Position numbers and translations under genes: made by a program
NCBI GenBank assembly: GCA_036499165.1
Contig: DASYEE010000209.1
Span: 1-64,000 of the forward strand
DNA: 64,000 bases
Direction: 5' to 3'
Source: Galbitalea sp036499165
GTDB taxonomy: Bacteria > Actinomycetota > Actinomycetes > Actinomycetales > Microbacteriaceae
Notes under the pieces: model-generated
Databases searched by the model: none
The model's input: only the letters and a program-made list of their open reading frames with translations
What the model was told of the DNA's origin: nothing
Shown here: in pieces, positions 41,558-50,828 of the stretch
Numbering within the stretch: the first letter of the stretch is position 1
Layout of the letters: every line of letters begins with the position of its first letter

Positions 41558-42628
41558 ATGACCCTCAGGGTTGCCATCGCCGGCGTAGGAAACTGCGCCA
41601 ACTCACTCGTCCAGGGCGTCACTTTCTATGCGGATGCCGCAGACGACGACCTGGTTCCCGGCCTGATGCACACGCGGTTCGGCCCGTACCGGGTGCGCGA
41701 CATCGAGTTCGTCGCAGCCTTCGATGTTGATGCAGCCAAGGTCGGCACCGACCTCGCCGACGCGATCTGGGCAGGCGAGAACGATACCTACCGCTTCGCG
41801 GAGGTCGCGCCGACCGGTGTAACCGTGCAGCGTGGCCCGACTCTCGACGGACTCGGCGAGTATTACCGAGAGATTGTGGAAGAGTCCGACGCACCCGTTG
41901 TCGACGTCGCTGCTGTGCTCCGCGCGTCCGGGGCCCAGGTCCTTGTCTGTTACCTCCCGGTCGGAAGCGAGGATGCGGCGCGCTTCTACGCGCAGGCCGC
42001 CATCGACGCGGGCGTCGCCTTCGTCAACGCGCTGCCCGTGTTTATCGCGAGTGACCCGGTCTGGGCCGAGAAGTTCCACGCTGCCGGACTGCCGATCGTC
42101 GGCGACGACATCAAGAGCCAGCTGGGAGCGACGATCACCCACCGCGTGCTCGCGCGCCTGTTCGAGGAGCGCGGCCTGGTGCTCGACCGCACATACCAGC
42201 TGAACGTCGGCGGCAACATGGACTTCAAGAACATGCTCGAGCGCACGCGCCTGCAGTCGAAGAAGATCTCAAAGACGCAGGCAGTGACGAGCAATATCGA
42301 CGCGACCATCGAACCCGACAACGTGCACATCGGGCCGAGCGATCACGTTCCGTGGCTGCGCGACCGCAAGATCGCGTTCGTGCGGCTGGAGGGCCACGGC
42401 TTCGGCAATGCTCCGACGAGCCTCGAATACAAGCTCGAAGTGTGGGATTCGCCGAACAGCGCCGGCGTCGTCATTGACGCCATCCGGGCAGCCGGGATGG
42501 CGCTGGCCGCCGGTGACGCCGGCCCGATCGAGTCAGCCTCGGCTTATTTCATGAAGTCGCCACCCGTGCAGCATCCCGATCCCGTTGCCCGCGAGCTGCT
42601 CGAGCACTTCATCCGCGACGCGAGCTGA
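41558..42628 (+). CDS. ino1: Myo-inositol-1-phosphate synthase
   Basis: 356 residues, the short prokaryotic form. The Rossmann start VAIAGVGNCANSLVQG and the core motifs GDDIKSQLGAT and LNVGGNMDFKNML are diagnostic. It converts glucose-6-phosphate to inositol-1-phosphate with NAD+, feeding phosphatidylinositol and mycothiol synthesis in actinobacteria. AAGGAG precedes the ATG. It is divergent from rpsF and converges with cca. Confidence 0.93.
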   Translation: MTLRVAIAGVGNCANSLVQGVTFYADAADDDLVPGLMHTRFGPYRVRDIEFVAAFDVDAAKVGTDLADAIWAGENDTYRFAEVAPTGVTVQRGPTLDGLGEYYREIVEESDAPVVDVAAVLRASGAQVLVCYLPVGSEDAARFYAQAAIDAGVAFVNALPVFIASDPVWAEKFHAAGLPIVGDDIKSQLGATITHRVLARLFEERGLVLDRTYQLNVGGNMDFKNMLERTRLQSKKISKTQAVTSNIDATIEPDNVHIGPSDHVPWLRDRKIAFVRLEGHGFGNAPTSLEYKLEVWDSPNSAGVVIDAIRAAGMALAAGDAGPIESASAYFMKSPPVQHPDPVARELLEHFIRDAS

Positions 42629-42640
42629 TCGGCCGCGTCG

Positions 42641-44071
42641 TCATCCCTGCGACGGACGAGCGGCCCACCACTCGCGCAGGCGACGCTCCGCCTCCTCGGC
42701 ACCGAGTGGCCCGTCGTCCAATCGCAACTCGAGCAGAAAACGGTACGCCTCACCAACCTCACGCCCCGGCTTCAGGTCGAGGATGCGCATGATGTCTTCT
42801 CCGTCGAGGTCAGGTCGCACGGCGGCGATCCCTTCGGCCTCCGCGAGCGCCGCAATGCGCGTCTCCAGATCGTCGTACGCGAAGCCCAGCCGATCGGCCT
42901 TGCGCTGGTTGCGGGTCGTGACATCCGCCCGGGTAAGGATGTGCAGGCGCTCGAGGAGCGGGCCAGCGTCTCGCACGTAGCGGCGCACTGCAGAGTCCGT
43001 CCACGCTCCCTCGGTGTATCCGAAGAACCGCAGGTGCAACTCGATCAGCCTGGCGACGGCCGCGATGGTCTCATTATCGAATCGCAACGCCTTGAGCCTG
43101 CGCGTTGCAAGCTTCGCGCCGACCACGTCGTGGTGGTGGAACGTCACGATCCCCTTGCCCTCGACCCGTTTCGTCGACGGCTTACCGATGTCGTGCAACA
43201 GGGCGGCGAGCCGGAGCACGAGGTCGGGGTCGTGACCTCTTGCTTTCTCGTACTCGATCGCCTGGTCGAGCACCGTGAGACTGTGTTCGTAGACGTCTTT
43301 GTGGTGTGCGTGCTCGTCGATCTCGAGCTTCAGCGCCGGGATCTCGGGAATGACCAGCTCGGCGAGACCGGTCTTGACCAAAAGCCGGATGCCCGGTCGA
43401 GGGTTATCGGTGAGCAGCAGTTTTGAGAGCTCTGCGCTGACTCGCTCCACGCTGATGATCGCGATTTTCGGCGCGAGCTCGGTCATCGCTTCCACCGTCT
43501 CGGGCGCGGCAGTGAAGCCGAGCTGACTCGTGAATCGGGCGGCACGCAGCATCCGCAGCGGGTCGTCGCCGAACGAGACCTCCGGGGCGCCGGGCGTGCG
43601 CAATCGCTTCGCTATGAGGTCTTCCGTGCCGCCGGACGGGTCGACGAGGCGCCGATCGGGGAGGGTCAGCGCCATGGCGTTGACGGAGAAGTCGCGACGC
43701 GCGAGGTCGTCCTCGAGACTGTGGCCGAACTGGACAACGGGCTTGCGCGTCTCGCCGTCGTACGCGTCAGCGCGGTACGTCGTGATCTCGACGGGATTCC
43801 CGGCGACGACTGCGCCGATGGTGCCGAACTCCCGCCCAATCTCCCACTGCGTTTCGGAGATGGGGCGCACGATTGCCAGGATCTCGTCCGGCAGGGCGTC
43901 CGTCGTGAAATCGAGGTCGCTGTGGGGACGGCCGAGGAACGCATCGCGCACGGGGCCGCCGACCAGCGCCAGCTCTCGCCCCGCTGCGGCAAACGCGGAT
44001 GACAGGCGGGCGACCGGTGTGGAACTCGCGAGGTCATCCAGTCGCTGTATTGCCGAAGCGACGTTTTCCAT
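42641..44071 (-). CDS. cca: CCA tRNA nucleotidyltransferase
   Basis: 476 residues. The nucleotidyltransferase domain has GGPVRDAFLG and the catalytic DLDFTTD near residue 55. A C-terminal HD domain contains LAALLHDIGKPSTK, as in most actinobacterial members. It adds or repairs the 3' CCA of tRNAs. It shares the divergent intergenic region with DUF6049-murJ, a conserved arrangement near the origin in this group. Confidence 0.93.
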   Translation of the reverse strand: MENVASAIQRLDDLASSTPVARLSSAFAAAGRELALVGGPVRDAFLGRPHSDLDFTTDALPDEILAIVRPISETQWEIGREFGTIGAVVAGNPVEITTYRADAYDGETRKPVVQFGHSLEDDLARRDFSVNAMALTLPDRRLVDPSGGTEDLIAKRLRTPGAPEVSFGDDPLRMLRAARFTSQLGFTAAPETVEAMTELAPKIAIISVERVSAELSKLLLTDNPRPGIRLLVKTGLAELVIPEIPALKLEIDEHAHHKDVYEHSLTVLDQAIEYEKARGHDPDLVLRLAALLHDIGKPSTKRVEGKGIVTFHHHDVVGAKLATRRLKALRFDNETIAAVARLIELHLRFFGYTEGAWTDSAVRRYVRDAGPLLERLHILTRADVTTRNQRKADRLGFAYDDLETRIAALAEAEGIAAVRPDLDGEDIMRILDLKPGREVGEAYRFLLELRLDDGPLGAEEAERRLREWWAARPSQG

Positions 44072-44143
44072 AGTGCTTTAGCTTGCCACAGCGACCCCAT
44101 GCCCTCGCGGGACCCACAGGCACCAGCCAATAGACTGGGCGCC

Positions 44144-44179
44144 ATGCTGGCCGGTCGACACACCTCGGTTCAGCGGTGA
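44144..44179 (+). other. Possible 11-codon leader ORF coupled to the DUF6049 gene
   Basis: ATG CTG GCC ... CGG TGA encodes 11 residues, and its TGA overlaps the GTG start of the next gene (GTGA). TAGACT (44131-44136) lies 7 bases before the ATG, suiting a -10 box and a leaderless mRNA, which would make this small frame the entry point for ribosomes. Alternatively it is chance. Confidence 0.3.
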
Positions 44180-46284
44180 GGTTTCGCGCGGCCGCTGCGG
44201 TCGCAGCCATCATCGCTGTTGTCGGCATCCCGACTCTCGGAGCGGGCATTCCCGCAGACGCCGCAGACCCAGCCAGCGTTGTGGTGACGGCCGCACCGGC
44301 CGACTTCGGTGTCGTGCGCAGCGGCCAGCCGATCCGGCTCTTCGTCACCATCGACGACCAGGTGGGCGATGGTGTTGTTGCTGGCGCCGCGACGGTGACG
44401 ACCAGCCCGGCACCCGCGACGTCGAGGGATGATCTCTCCGACTGGTTCAACGGTTCGACAAAGCCCTCAGTGGCACCAAGGAAAATCGGCAGCGCAGCGA
44501 CGCCAACCCTCTCGCAGGGCGAATCACGGGTCGTGCCGATCACGATCGGCGCGAAGGCGGCGCATCTCGGTGCGGCAGGCGTCTACAAACTGTCGGTGAC
44601 GGTCACGGCGGGCGGCAAGCCGATCGGTACTAGTCGAACCGCGATCTCCTGGACCCGTGGCAAGGGCACCTCACTGCCTGTCGCCCTTGCCGCGCCGCTG
44701 ACAGTCCCCGCAGCGAGCGAGACGTTCATCGACTCGAAGACCCTCGCCATCGACACTGCCCCCGACGGCATCCTTACCGACGAACTCGACCAGCTGCAGG
44801 ACAAGCCCGTCGCGATCGGCATCGACCCGCGCATCCTTGCCTCCATCCGAGTCCTCGGCCGGTCGGCTCCTGCGAGCGCGCTCGACTGGCTCACCCGGCT
44901 CGAATCCGTGTCGAACGAGACCTTTCCGCTTGCCTGGGCCGACGCGGATCTCACCGTGGCTCTCCAGGCCGGCGCGAAGACGGTTCCCGCCCTCAAGCCG
45001 CTCGATTTCGCCATCGATCCTGGGCTGTTCCAGGCGCAGAACATCTCGGGAGCGACACCCGCACCTACCGCGACACCCGATCCCGCCAACCCATCACTGC
45101 CGACATCGGCGTCGCTTGTCGCTTTCAATTACACGCTGCCGCAGCTGTCGTGGCCAGCCGAAGACTCGGTGGTGGCCTCGGATACGACCGGGCTTCGTGC
45201 CTCGGGGATCACCTCCGTCATCCTGTCGAGCAGCAACGTGAAGCGTGCGTCGTCTCGCACATCGGCCGGGGCCGCGGCCACAGTCTCGAACGTCACAGCG
45301 TTCGTTTCAGATGCCGACCTCTCCACATACCTGCGGCAGGCAGCTGCTGCGACGACCCGACCGCAGTTCACGGCAGCGATGGCCCGGTTTTCCGCTGCAT
45401 CAGACCTCGTCAGCGAAGAGTCCGGCAGCACGGCACCAATCATGCTGGCGACCCTCGGCCGTAACTGGCAGACGGATGACACGTTCCTGGCGGAGGCGAT
45501 TGACGGCGTCTACTCGCTCCCCTGGATTTCGCCGGGCGCGCTCGACCAGGTGGCGGCTGCGACAGCGACGAAGGCGGCCATCGCACCCAAACCGCAGTCC
45601 GCTGCCCGCGTCGCGCTTGTCCACACGATGCTGGCCGATGAGGCACGCGTCGACCAATTCGCTGAGATCACGGCGCCCGACCAGGAGCAGCTGACCTCGA
45701 CAAGGCGCATGGTGTTGTTGTCTGTGCTCTCGGACGAGTGGCTCGACGACCAGACCGCGTGGGAGAAGCAGGCCAAGGGCTATGTGACGTCGTCGGGGAA
45801 GATCCTGAACTCCGTTGCCCCCGTTGAGAGCAGCACTGTGACGCTGCTGAATGACCGGGTGTCCCTTCCGGTCGTCCTCAGCAACAACCTCGACCAGGCT
45901 GTCACCGTCTACGTCGCTGTGCGCCCGCGGACGACTCAACTCACGGTCGATGAGGAGCACCGGCTGGTAGAGGTGCACATCCCCGCGAATTCGCAGCACC
46001 GCGCCGAGATTCCCGTCCAGTCCGTCGCCAATGGCAAGGTGAAGGTGCGGGTCGCGCTCTACTCCAAGTCTGGTCTGCGCATCGGCCCGGCGACCGTCAT
46101 CGAGGTCAATGTCCAGGCCGGCTGGGAGACCATCGGCACCCTGATCTTCGGAGCACTCGTCGTTGCGATCTTCGCGATCGGAATCTTCCGCACCATTCGG
46201 AAGCGTCGGCGGGGTGCCGACAACGACGATGACGAGGCCGACCTCGCGACCGAACAGGCGGATCCGTCCGAGGCGGGCGAGTGA
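44176..46284 (+). CDS. DUF6049 family envelope protein
   Basis: 702 residues: an N-terminal signal peptide (about 1-30), a large extracytoplasmic part with beta-rich segments, one C-terminal membrane helix (about 657-678) and a basic/acidic cytoplasmic tail. This layout and the position directly before murJ match the DUF6049 proteins of actinobacteria. The exact role is unknown; its genetic link suggests cell-wall assembly. The stop overlaps the murJ GTG start. Confidence 0.8.
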   Translation: MRFRAAAAVAAIIAVVGIPTLGAGIPADAADPASVVVTAAPADFGVVRSGQPIRLFVTIDDQVGDGVVAGAATVTTSPAPATSRDDLSDWFNGSTKPSVAPRKIGSAATPTLSQGESRVVPITIGAKAAHLGAAGVYKLSVTVTAGGKPIGTSRTAISWTRGKGTSLPVALAAPLTVPAASETFIDSKTLAIDTAPDGILTDELDQLQDKPVAIGIDPRILASIRVLGRSAPASALDWLTRLESVSNETFPLAWADADLTVALQAGAKTVPALKPLDFAIDPGLFQAQNISGATPAPTATPDPANPSLPTSASLVAFNYTLPQLSWPAEDSVVASDTTGLRASGITSVILSSSNVKRASSRTSAGAAATVSNVTAFVSDADLSTYLRQAAAATTRPQFTAAMARFSAASDLVSEESGSTAPIMLATLGRNWQTDDTFLAEAIDGVYSLPWISPGALDQVAAATATKAAIAPKPQSAARVALVHTMLADEARVDQFAEITAPDQEQLTSTRRMVLLSVLSDEWLDDQTAWEKQAKGYVTSSGKILNSVAPVESSTVTLLNDRVSLPVVLSNNLDQAVTVYVAVRPRTTQLTVDEEHRLVEVHIPANSQHRAEIPVQSVANGKVKVRVALYSKSGLRIGPATVIEVNVQAGWETIGTLIFGALVVAIFAIGIFRTIRKRRRGADNDDDEADLATEQADPSEAGE

Positions 46285-47945
46285 GCAACATCGCGGCACC
46301 CGACCCCGGTCCACCGGCATCCGGGGTTCGCCGGGCCAGCGCGATCCTCGCAGCGGGCACGATCGTCTCACGGATCCTCGGATTCGTCAGTGTCGCCGTC
46401 CTCGCGCACACGCTGTTCACGACCACGAGCCCGTCCAACGACTTCACGATCGCCAACCAGCTCCCGAACAACATCTACGCGATCATCGCCGGCGGCCTGC
46501 TGAGCGCCATCCTGGTGCCGCAGATCGTTCGGTCCACGAGCCATAACGACGGCGGTGAGAAGTTCGTCAACCGGGTCGTGACCCTTGGCGTCGTGGTGTT
46601 CCTCGGCATCGCGATCGTCGCAACGCTGCTCGCTCCGGCGCTCGTCCGCCTTTACGCGTCACAGCAGACCGGGAATTCGGCGGCCGGTCTCAGCGCCGCC
46701 GACATCGACCTCGCCACGGCCTTCGCGTACTGGTGCCTTCCCCAGATCTTTTTCTATGCGCTCTACAGCCTGCTCGGCGAGGTGCTGAACGCGAGGCACA
46801 TCTTCGGCCCCTTCACCTGGGCACCCGTCGTCAACAACGTCGTCGCCATCGCGGGTCTCGTCGTGTTCGACGTCGCTTTCCACTCCGTCGGCACCGAGGA
46901 TGTCGCCAACTGGACTCCTGGAATGGTCGCCCTGATCGCGGGCAGCGCCACCCTCGGGGTTCTCGCCCAGGCCGCGTTCCTGGCCGTGTTCTGGCGTCGG
47001 ACAGGGCTGCGCTACCGGCCGGAATTCCGTTGGCGCGGGGTCGGGCTCGGCAAGGTGGGGAAAGCCGCCTTCTGGACGTTCATGATGATCCTGATCACGC
47101 AGCTCGCCGGGATCGTGCAGTCCAAGGTCGCGAGCCTCGCGGGTGAGGGCAACCCCTCGAACACCGTGCTCCGCAACTCATGGCTGATCTTCATGCTGCC
47201 GCACGGCATCATCACGATCTCGATTGCGACGCCGTACTTCACTCGCATGAGCGGGCACGCGCATCGAGGCGACTTTGCCGCCCTCCGACGCGATCTCGGA
47301 GAGTCTCTCCGCGTCATCGGAGCGCTGCTGCTGTTCTCGTCAGTCGGGCTCATCGTCGTCGCGAACTCGTTCTCTGCCGTGTTCTCACACACCACAGCGG
47401 AGACGCACGCAATGGCCGCCGTCGTGGTCGCATACCTGATCGGACTGGTGCCCTTCAGCGTCGTCTTCGTGCTCCAGCGCACTTTTTACGCCCTGGAAGA
47501 CACACGCACGCCGTTCATCTTCCAGACCATGCAGTCTGTGCTGCTGGTCGGCGGAATCCTCGCTTCCGCGCTTCAGCCCCTTTCGTCCATTGCGCTCGGC
47601 ATTGCCATCTCCACCACCGTCGCGGACTTCATCCTGCTGGCCGTCGCGGCACTGCTGCTCAGCAGAAGGATGCACGGGCTTGGGCTTGCCCCCGTCGCGC
47701 GCGCATACGGTGTCTTCATCATCGCGCTCGTTCCCGCGGCGGGGGTGGGCGTCTGCCTCGACATCCTGCTCGGTGCTTTCGGCTCCGGGTTCGCTGTCGC
47801 CGGCCTCCTGCAGTCTGTGCTTTCTGTTGCGCTCATCGGCGGCGTAATGGGCCTTGTGTACATCGGGATGCTGGCGCTCCTGCGGGCCCCCGAGCTGCAG
47901 GACTTCGCTGGTCCCGTCCTCCGCAGGCTCAGAAGACGCAGTTAG
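46281..47945 (+). CDS. murJ: Lipid II flippase MurJ
   Basis: 554 residues with about 14 membrane helices. The early part GTIVSRILGFVSVAVLAHTLF and PNNIYAIIAGGLLSAILVPQIVR is the MviN/MurJ pattern. It flips the peptidoglycan precursor lipid II across the membrane. It lacks the long kinase-like C-terminal extension found in mycobacterial MviN. GTG start overlapping the DUF6049 stop; co-transcription is likely. Confidence 0.93.
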   Translation: MSNIAAPDPGPPASGVRRASAILAAGTIVSRILGFVSVAVLAHTLFTTTSPSNDFTIANQLPNNIYAIIAGGLLSAILVPQIVRSTSHNDGGEKFVNRVVTLGVVVFLGIAIVATLLAPALVRLYASQQTGNSAAGLSAADIDLATAFAYWCLPQIFFYALYSLLGEVLNARHIFGPFTWAPVVNNVVAIAGLVVFDVAFHSVGTEDVANWTPGMVALIAGSATLGVLAQAAFLAVFWRRTGLRYRPEFRWRGVGLGKVGKAAFWTFMMILITQLAGIVQSKVASLAGEGNPSNTVLRNSWLIFMLPHGIITISIATPYFTRMSGHAHRGDFAALRRDLGESLRVIGALLLFSSVGLIVVANSFSAVFSHTTAETHAMAAVVVAYLIGLVPFSVVFVLQRTFYALEDTRTPFIFQTMQSVLLVGGILASALQPLSSIALGIAISTTVADFILLAVAALLLSRRMHGLGLAPVARAYGVFIIALVPAAGVGVCLDILLGAFGSGFAVAGLLQSVLSVALIGGVMGLVYIGMLALLRAPELQDFAGPVLRRLRRRS

Positions 47946-48061
47946 GGCGAGCGCCTCGCAACGGGGCCTCGAATCACCTGTGAGACCACCGGCCGCGCGG
48001 AATAGCGTGAGCCTAGGATTGGTTATACAAGCTGAAAATACTTCTCAAGGAGATGTACCAG

Positions 48062-49027
48062 GTGCGTCAAGTAATCATTATTGGATCCGGTCCGGCCGGT
48101 TACACGGCGGCGATCTACGCTGCACGCGCTAACCTCAGGCCGCTCGTGATCGCGAGTTCGGTCGAGGCCGGCGGCGAGCTCATGAAGACGACCGAGGTCG
48201 AGAACTACCCGGGCTTCCCCGAGGGGATCCAGGGCCCGGAGCTCATGATGCTCATGCAGGCGCAGGCCGAGAAGTTCGGCGCGGAAATCGTGCTGGATGA
48301 CGTGGTTTCGCTCGACCTCACGGGCGAGATCAAGACGGTGACCCTCGGTAACGGCGATGTCCACGAGGCGCTTTCAGTGATCTTCGCGACGGGCTCCGCG
48401 TACCGCAAGCTCGGCCTGGAAGATGAAGAGCGCATGAGCGGCCACGGTGTCTCGTGGTGTGCAACGTGTGACGGCTTCTTCTTCCGCCAGAAGACGATCG
48501 CGGTCGTCGGTGGCGGCGACTCTGCCATGGAAGAGGCGACGTTCCTCACGAAGTTCGCCGACAAGGTCTACGTGATCCACCGCAGTGACAGCCTCCGGGC
48601 ATCCAAGGTCATGCAGGATCGCGCCGAGGCGAACCCGAAGATCGAGTTCCTGTTCAACAAGCGCGTCGAGCACATCTACGGCGACAGCCTGGTGACGGGC
48701 GTTGGCATCGTCGACACCAACGATGGCACCGAGACGACTCTCGACCTCGCCGGCCTGTTCATCGCGATCGGTGCAGACCCACGCACGCACCTCGTACACG
48801 GCCAGCTCGAGCTGACGACCCTTGGCACGATCGCCGTGGACGGCCGCAGTTCGCGCACCAACCTGGCCGGCGTTTTCGCTGCCGGTGACGTCATCGACCC
48901 GACCTATCGCCAGGCCGTGACGGCAGCGGGCTCCGGCACGGTTGCCGCACTCGACGCCGAGCATTACCTTGCCGGACTCTCTAGTGAGCTCAAGGCGCGG
49001 GCGGACGTCGAACCGGTCGCCGTCTAA
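48062..49027 (+). CDS. trxB: Thioredoxin-disulfide reductase
   Basis: 321 residues from GTG at 48062, because AAGGAG lies 9 bases upstream, while the ATG at 48053 directly touches that sequence. The FAD site is IIGSGPAGYTAAIYAAR, the redox pair is CATCDG (near residue 135), and the NADPH site is VVGGGDSAMEEA. It reduces thioredoxin in the cytoplasm. trxA follows 65 bases later, so the pair is probably an operon. Confidence 0.95.
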   Translation: MRQVIIIGSGPAGYTAAIYAARANLRPLVIASSVEAGGELMKTTEVENYPGFPEGIQGPELMMLMQAQAEKFGAEIVLDDVVSLDLTGEIKTVTLGNGDVHEALSVIFATGSAYRKLGLEDEERMSGHGVSWCATCDGFFFRQKTIAVVGGGDSAMEEATFLTKFADKVYVIHRSDSLRASKVMQDRAEANPKIEFLFNKRVEHIYGDSLVTGVGIVDTNDGTETTLDLAGLFIAIGADPRTHLVHGQLELTTLGTIAVDGRSSRTNLAGVFAAGDVIDPTYRQAVTAAGSGTVAALDAEHYLAGLSSELKARADVEPVAV

Positions 49028-49092
49028 CTAACCCAACATTTTCACACCCCTGCAGCCTCAACGCTGTGCTCGTCCAACAGAAGGAAAAAACA

Positions 49093-49419
49093 ATGTCAAA
49101 CGCAAAGGCCGTAACTGACGACTCGTTCCAGGCTGACGTCCTCGACTCGCCCGAAACGATCATGGTCGACTTCTGGGCAGAGTGGTGCGGCCCGTGTCGC
49201 GCTGTCAGCCCGATTCTCGACGCGATCGCCGCCGAGCACTCCGACAAGATCAAGGTCGTCAAGCTCAACGTCGACGACAACCCGCAGATGGCCATGAAGT
49301 ACCAGATCACCTCGATCCCGGCCATGAAGGTGTTCCGTGGTGGCGAGGTCGTCAAGACCGTCATCGGTGCCAAGCCGAAGCCGGCCATTGAGGCCGACCT
49401 GGCGGAGTTCCTCGCGTAG
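49093..49419 (+). CDS. trxA: Thioredoxin
   Basis: 108 residues from the ATG at 49093 with AAGGA upstream. The active site is AEWCGPCRAVSP (near residue 32), and the cis-Pro motif is TSIPAMKVF. It is a general dithiol reductant, recycled by the adjacent TrxB. A strong hairpin terminator follows the stop. Confidence 0.97.
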   Translation: MSNAKAVTDDSFQADVLDSPETIMVDFWAEWCGPCRAVSPILDAIAAEHSDKIKVVKLNVDDNPQMAMKYQITSIPAMKVFRGGEVVKTVIGAKPKPAIEADLAEFLA

Positions 49420-49434
49420 TCGCTACTTCGAGGT

Positions 49435-49466
49435 ATGGCCGCCCAGACACTGTTCTGGGCGGCCAT
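49435..49466 (+). terminator. Terminator after trxA
   Basis: Perfect 12-bp stem, ATGGCCGCCCAG (49435-49446) and CTGGGCGGCCAT (49455-49466), with an 8-base loop. It is followed by TCCTGTTT, 15 bases past the trxA stop. Confidence 0.8.
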
Positions 49467-49517
49467 TCCTGTTTAAACCCATAACCTTTAACCTTCGACT
49501 AAGAAATCGGACACAAG

Positions 49518-50822
49518 ATGACCTCGCAGGGCAACAATCTCGACCGCTGGTACGGCAGCTATGCAGAGCGAACGGCTGGCCTCGCCGCCTCCGAGGTTCG
49601 CGCCCTGTTCGCCGTCGCTTCGCGGCCGGAGGTCGTCTCCCTGGCCGGCGGCATGCCCTTCGTTTCGGCGCTCCCACGGGAGCTTGTCACCGGCGCGATG
49701 GAGCGCGTGATGCGCGACGGCGGTCCGACGGCCCTGCAATACGGCTCGGGACAGGGTGTTCCGGCGCTGCGGGAATACATCCTCGAGGTCATGGCCCTTG
49801 AGGGAATCCGGGGCAGCGTGGATGACGTGGTCGTCACCACGGGATCGCAGCACGCCCTCGAGTTGGTCTCGAAGATCTTCCTCGACCCGGGAGACGTCGT
49901 TCTCGCCGAGGGGCCGAGCTACGTAACGGCAATGGTCGTCTTCAAGTCGTTCCAGGCACACGTCGAGCACGTCCTCACCGACGAACACGGCCTGGTGCCC
50001 GACGCACTGCGCGAACACATCGCAAACCTGAAGGCCGCCGGCAAACGGGTGAAGTTCCTCTACACGGTGCCGACCTTCGGTAATCCGTCCGGGATCACGA
50101 TGTCGTGGGAGCGCAGGCTCGAGGTCCTCGAAATCTGTCGAAGCAACGACATCCTCGTGCTCGAGGACAATCCCTACGGCCTCCTGTACTTCGATTCACC
50201 ACCACCGCGCGCAATGCGCTCGGTCGAAGAGGAGGGCGTGATCTACCTCGGGACCTTCTCCAAGACGCTTGCACCGGGCTTCAGGGTGGGGTGGGCACTC
50301 GCGCCACACGCCATTCGAGAAAAACTCATTCTTGCTAACGAGGCCGCTGTGCTCTCGCCGAGCTCGTTCACGCAGATGATCATCTCCGAATACCTGTCGA
50401 CGGCCGACTGGAAAGGGCAGATCGACACGTTCCGCGGCGTGTACAAGCAGCGCAGGGACGCGATGCTCCTTGCGCTGCACGATTACCTGCCGGATCTCAC
50501 CTGGACGGTACCCAACGGCGGTTTCTACGTCTGGCTGCGCCTGCCCGAGAACATCGACAGCAAGTCGATGCTGCCGCGCGCCGTCAAGGAGCTCGTTGCG
50601 TACACTCCCGGCACAGCGTTTTACGCGGACGGCGGTGGCCGAAATCACATGCGCCTCGCCTTCTGCTACCCAACGCCAGAGTTCATTCGCGAGGGCATCA
50701 AGCGCCTGTCGACCGTTATCAACGGCGAACTGGAGCTTCTCAACACGTTTTCCCTCACCGGCCCGCTTGAGACAGTGCGCCCGGAGCACAACATCATCAG
50801 CCCGCCCGCGAACCTCGGCTAG
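49518..50822 (+). CDS. PLP-dependent aminotransferase (2-aminoadipate/MocR-type class I)
   Basis: 434 residues. PLP fold-type I: GSGQGVPALREYI, YTVPTFGNPSGITMSWERR, EDNPYGLLYFD and the Schiff-base Lys in GTFSKTLAPGFRVGW are the patterns of the class I/II branch that includes LysN and MocR aminotransferase domains. The GntR-type DNA-binding domain is absent. The amino donor and acceptor are unknown. It lies 6 bases before ddl, so the two may share a transcript and perhaps a role in D-amino acid or wall metabolism. Confidence 0.85.
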   Translation: MTSQGNNLDRWYGSYAERTAGLAASEVRALFAVASRPEVVSLAGGMPFVSALPRELVTGAMERVMRDGGPTALQYGSGQGVPALREYILEVMALEGIRGSVDDVVVTTGSQHALELVSKIFLDPGDVVLAEGPSYVTAMVVFKSFQAHVEHVLTDEHGLVPDALREHIANLKAAGKRVKFLYTVPTFGNPSGITMSWERRLEVLEICRSNDILVLEDNPYGLLYFDSPPPRAMRSVEEEGVIYLGTFSKTLAPGFRVGWALAPHAIREKLILANEAAVLSPSSFTQMIISEYLSTADWKGQIDTFRGVYKQRRDAMLLALHDYLPDLTWTVPNGGFYVWLRLPENIDSKSMLPRAVKELVAYTPGTAFYADGGGRNHMRLAFCYPTPEFIREGIKRLSTVINGELELLNTFSLTGPLETVRPEHNIISPPANLG

Positions 50823-50828
50823 GACACA

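Noticed and set aside
48053..48061. ATG at 48053 as the trxB start
   Set aside because: It directly adjoins the AAGGAG ribosome binding site; the GTG at 48062 has the correct 9-base spacing.
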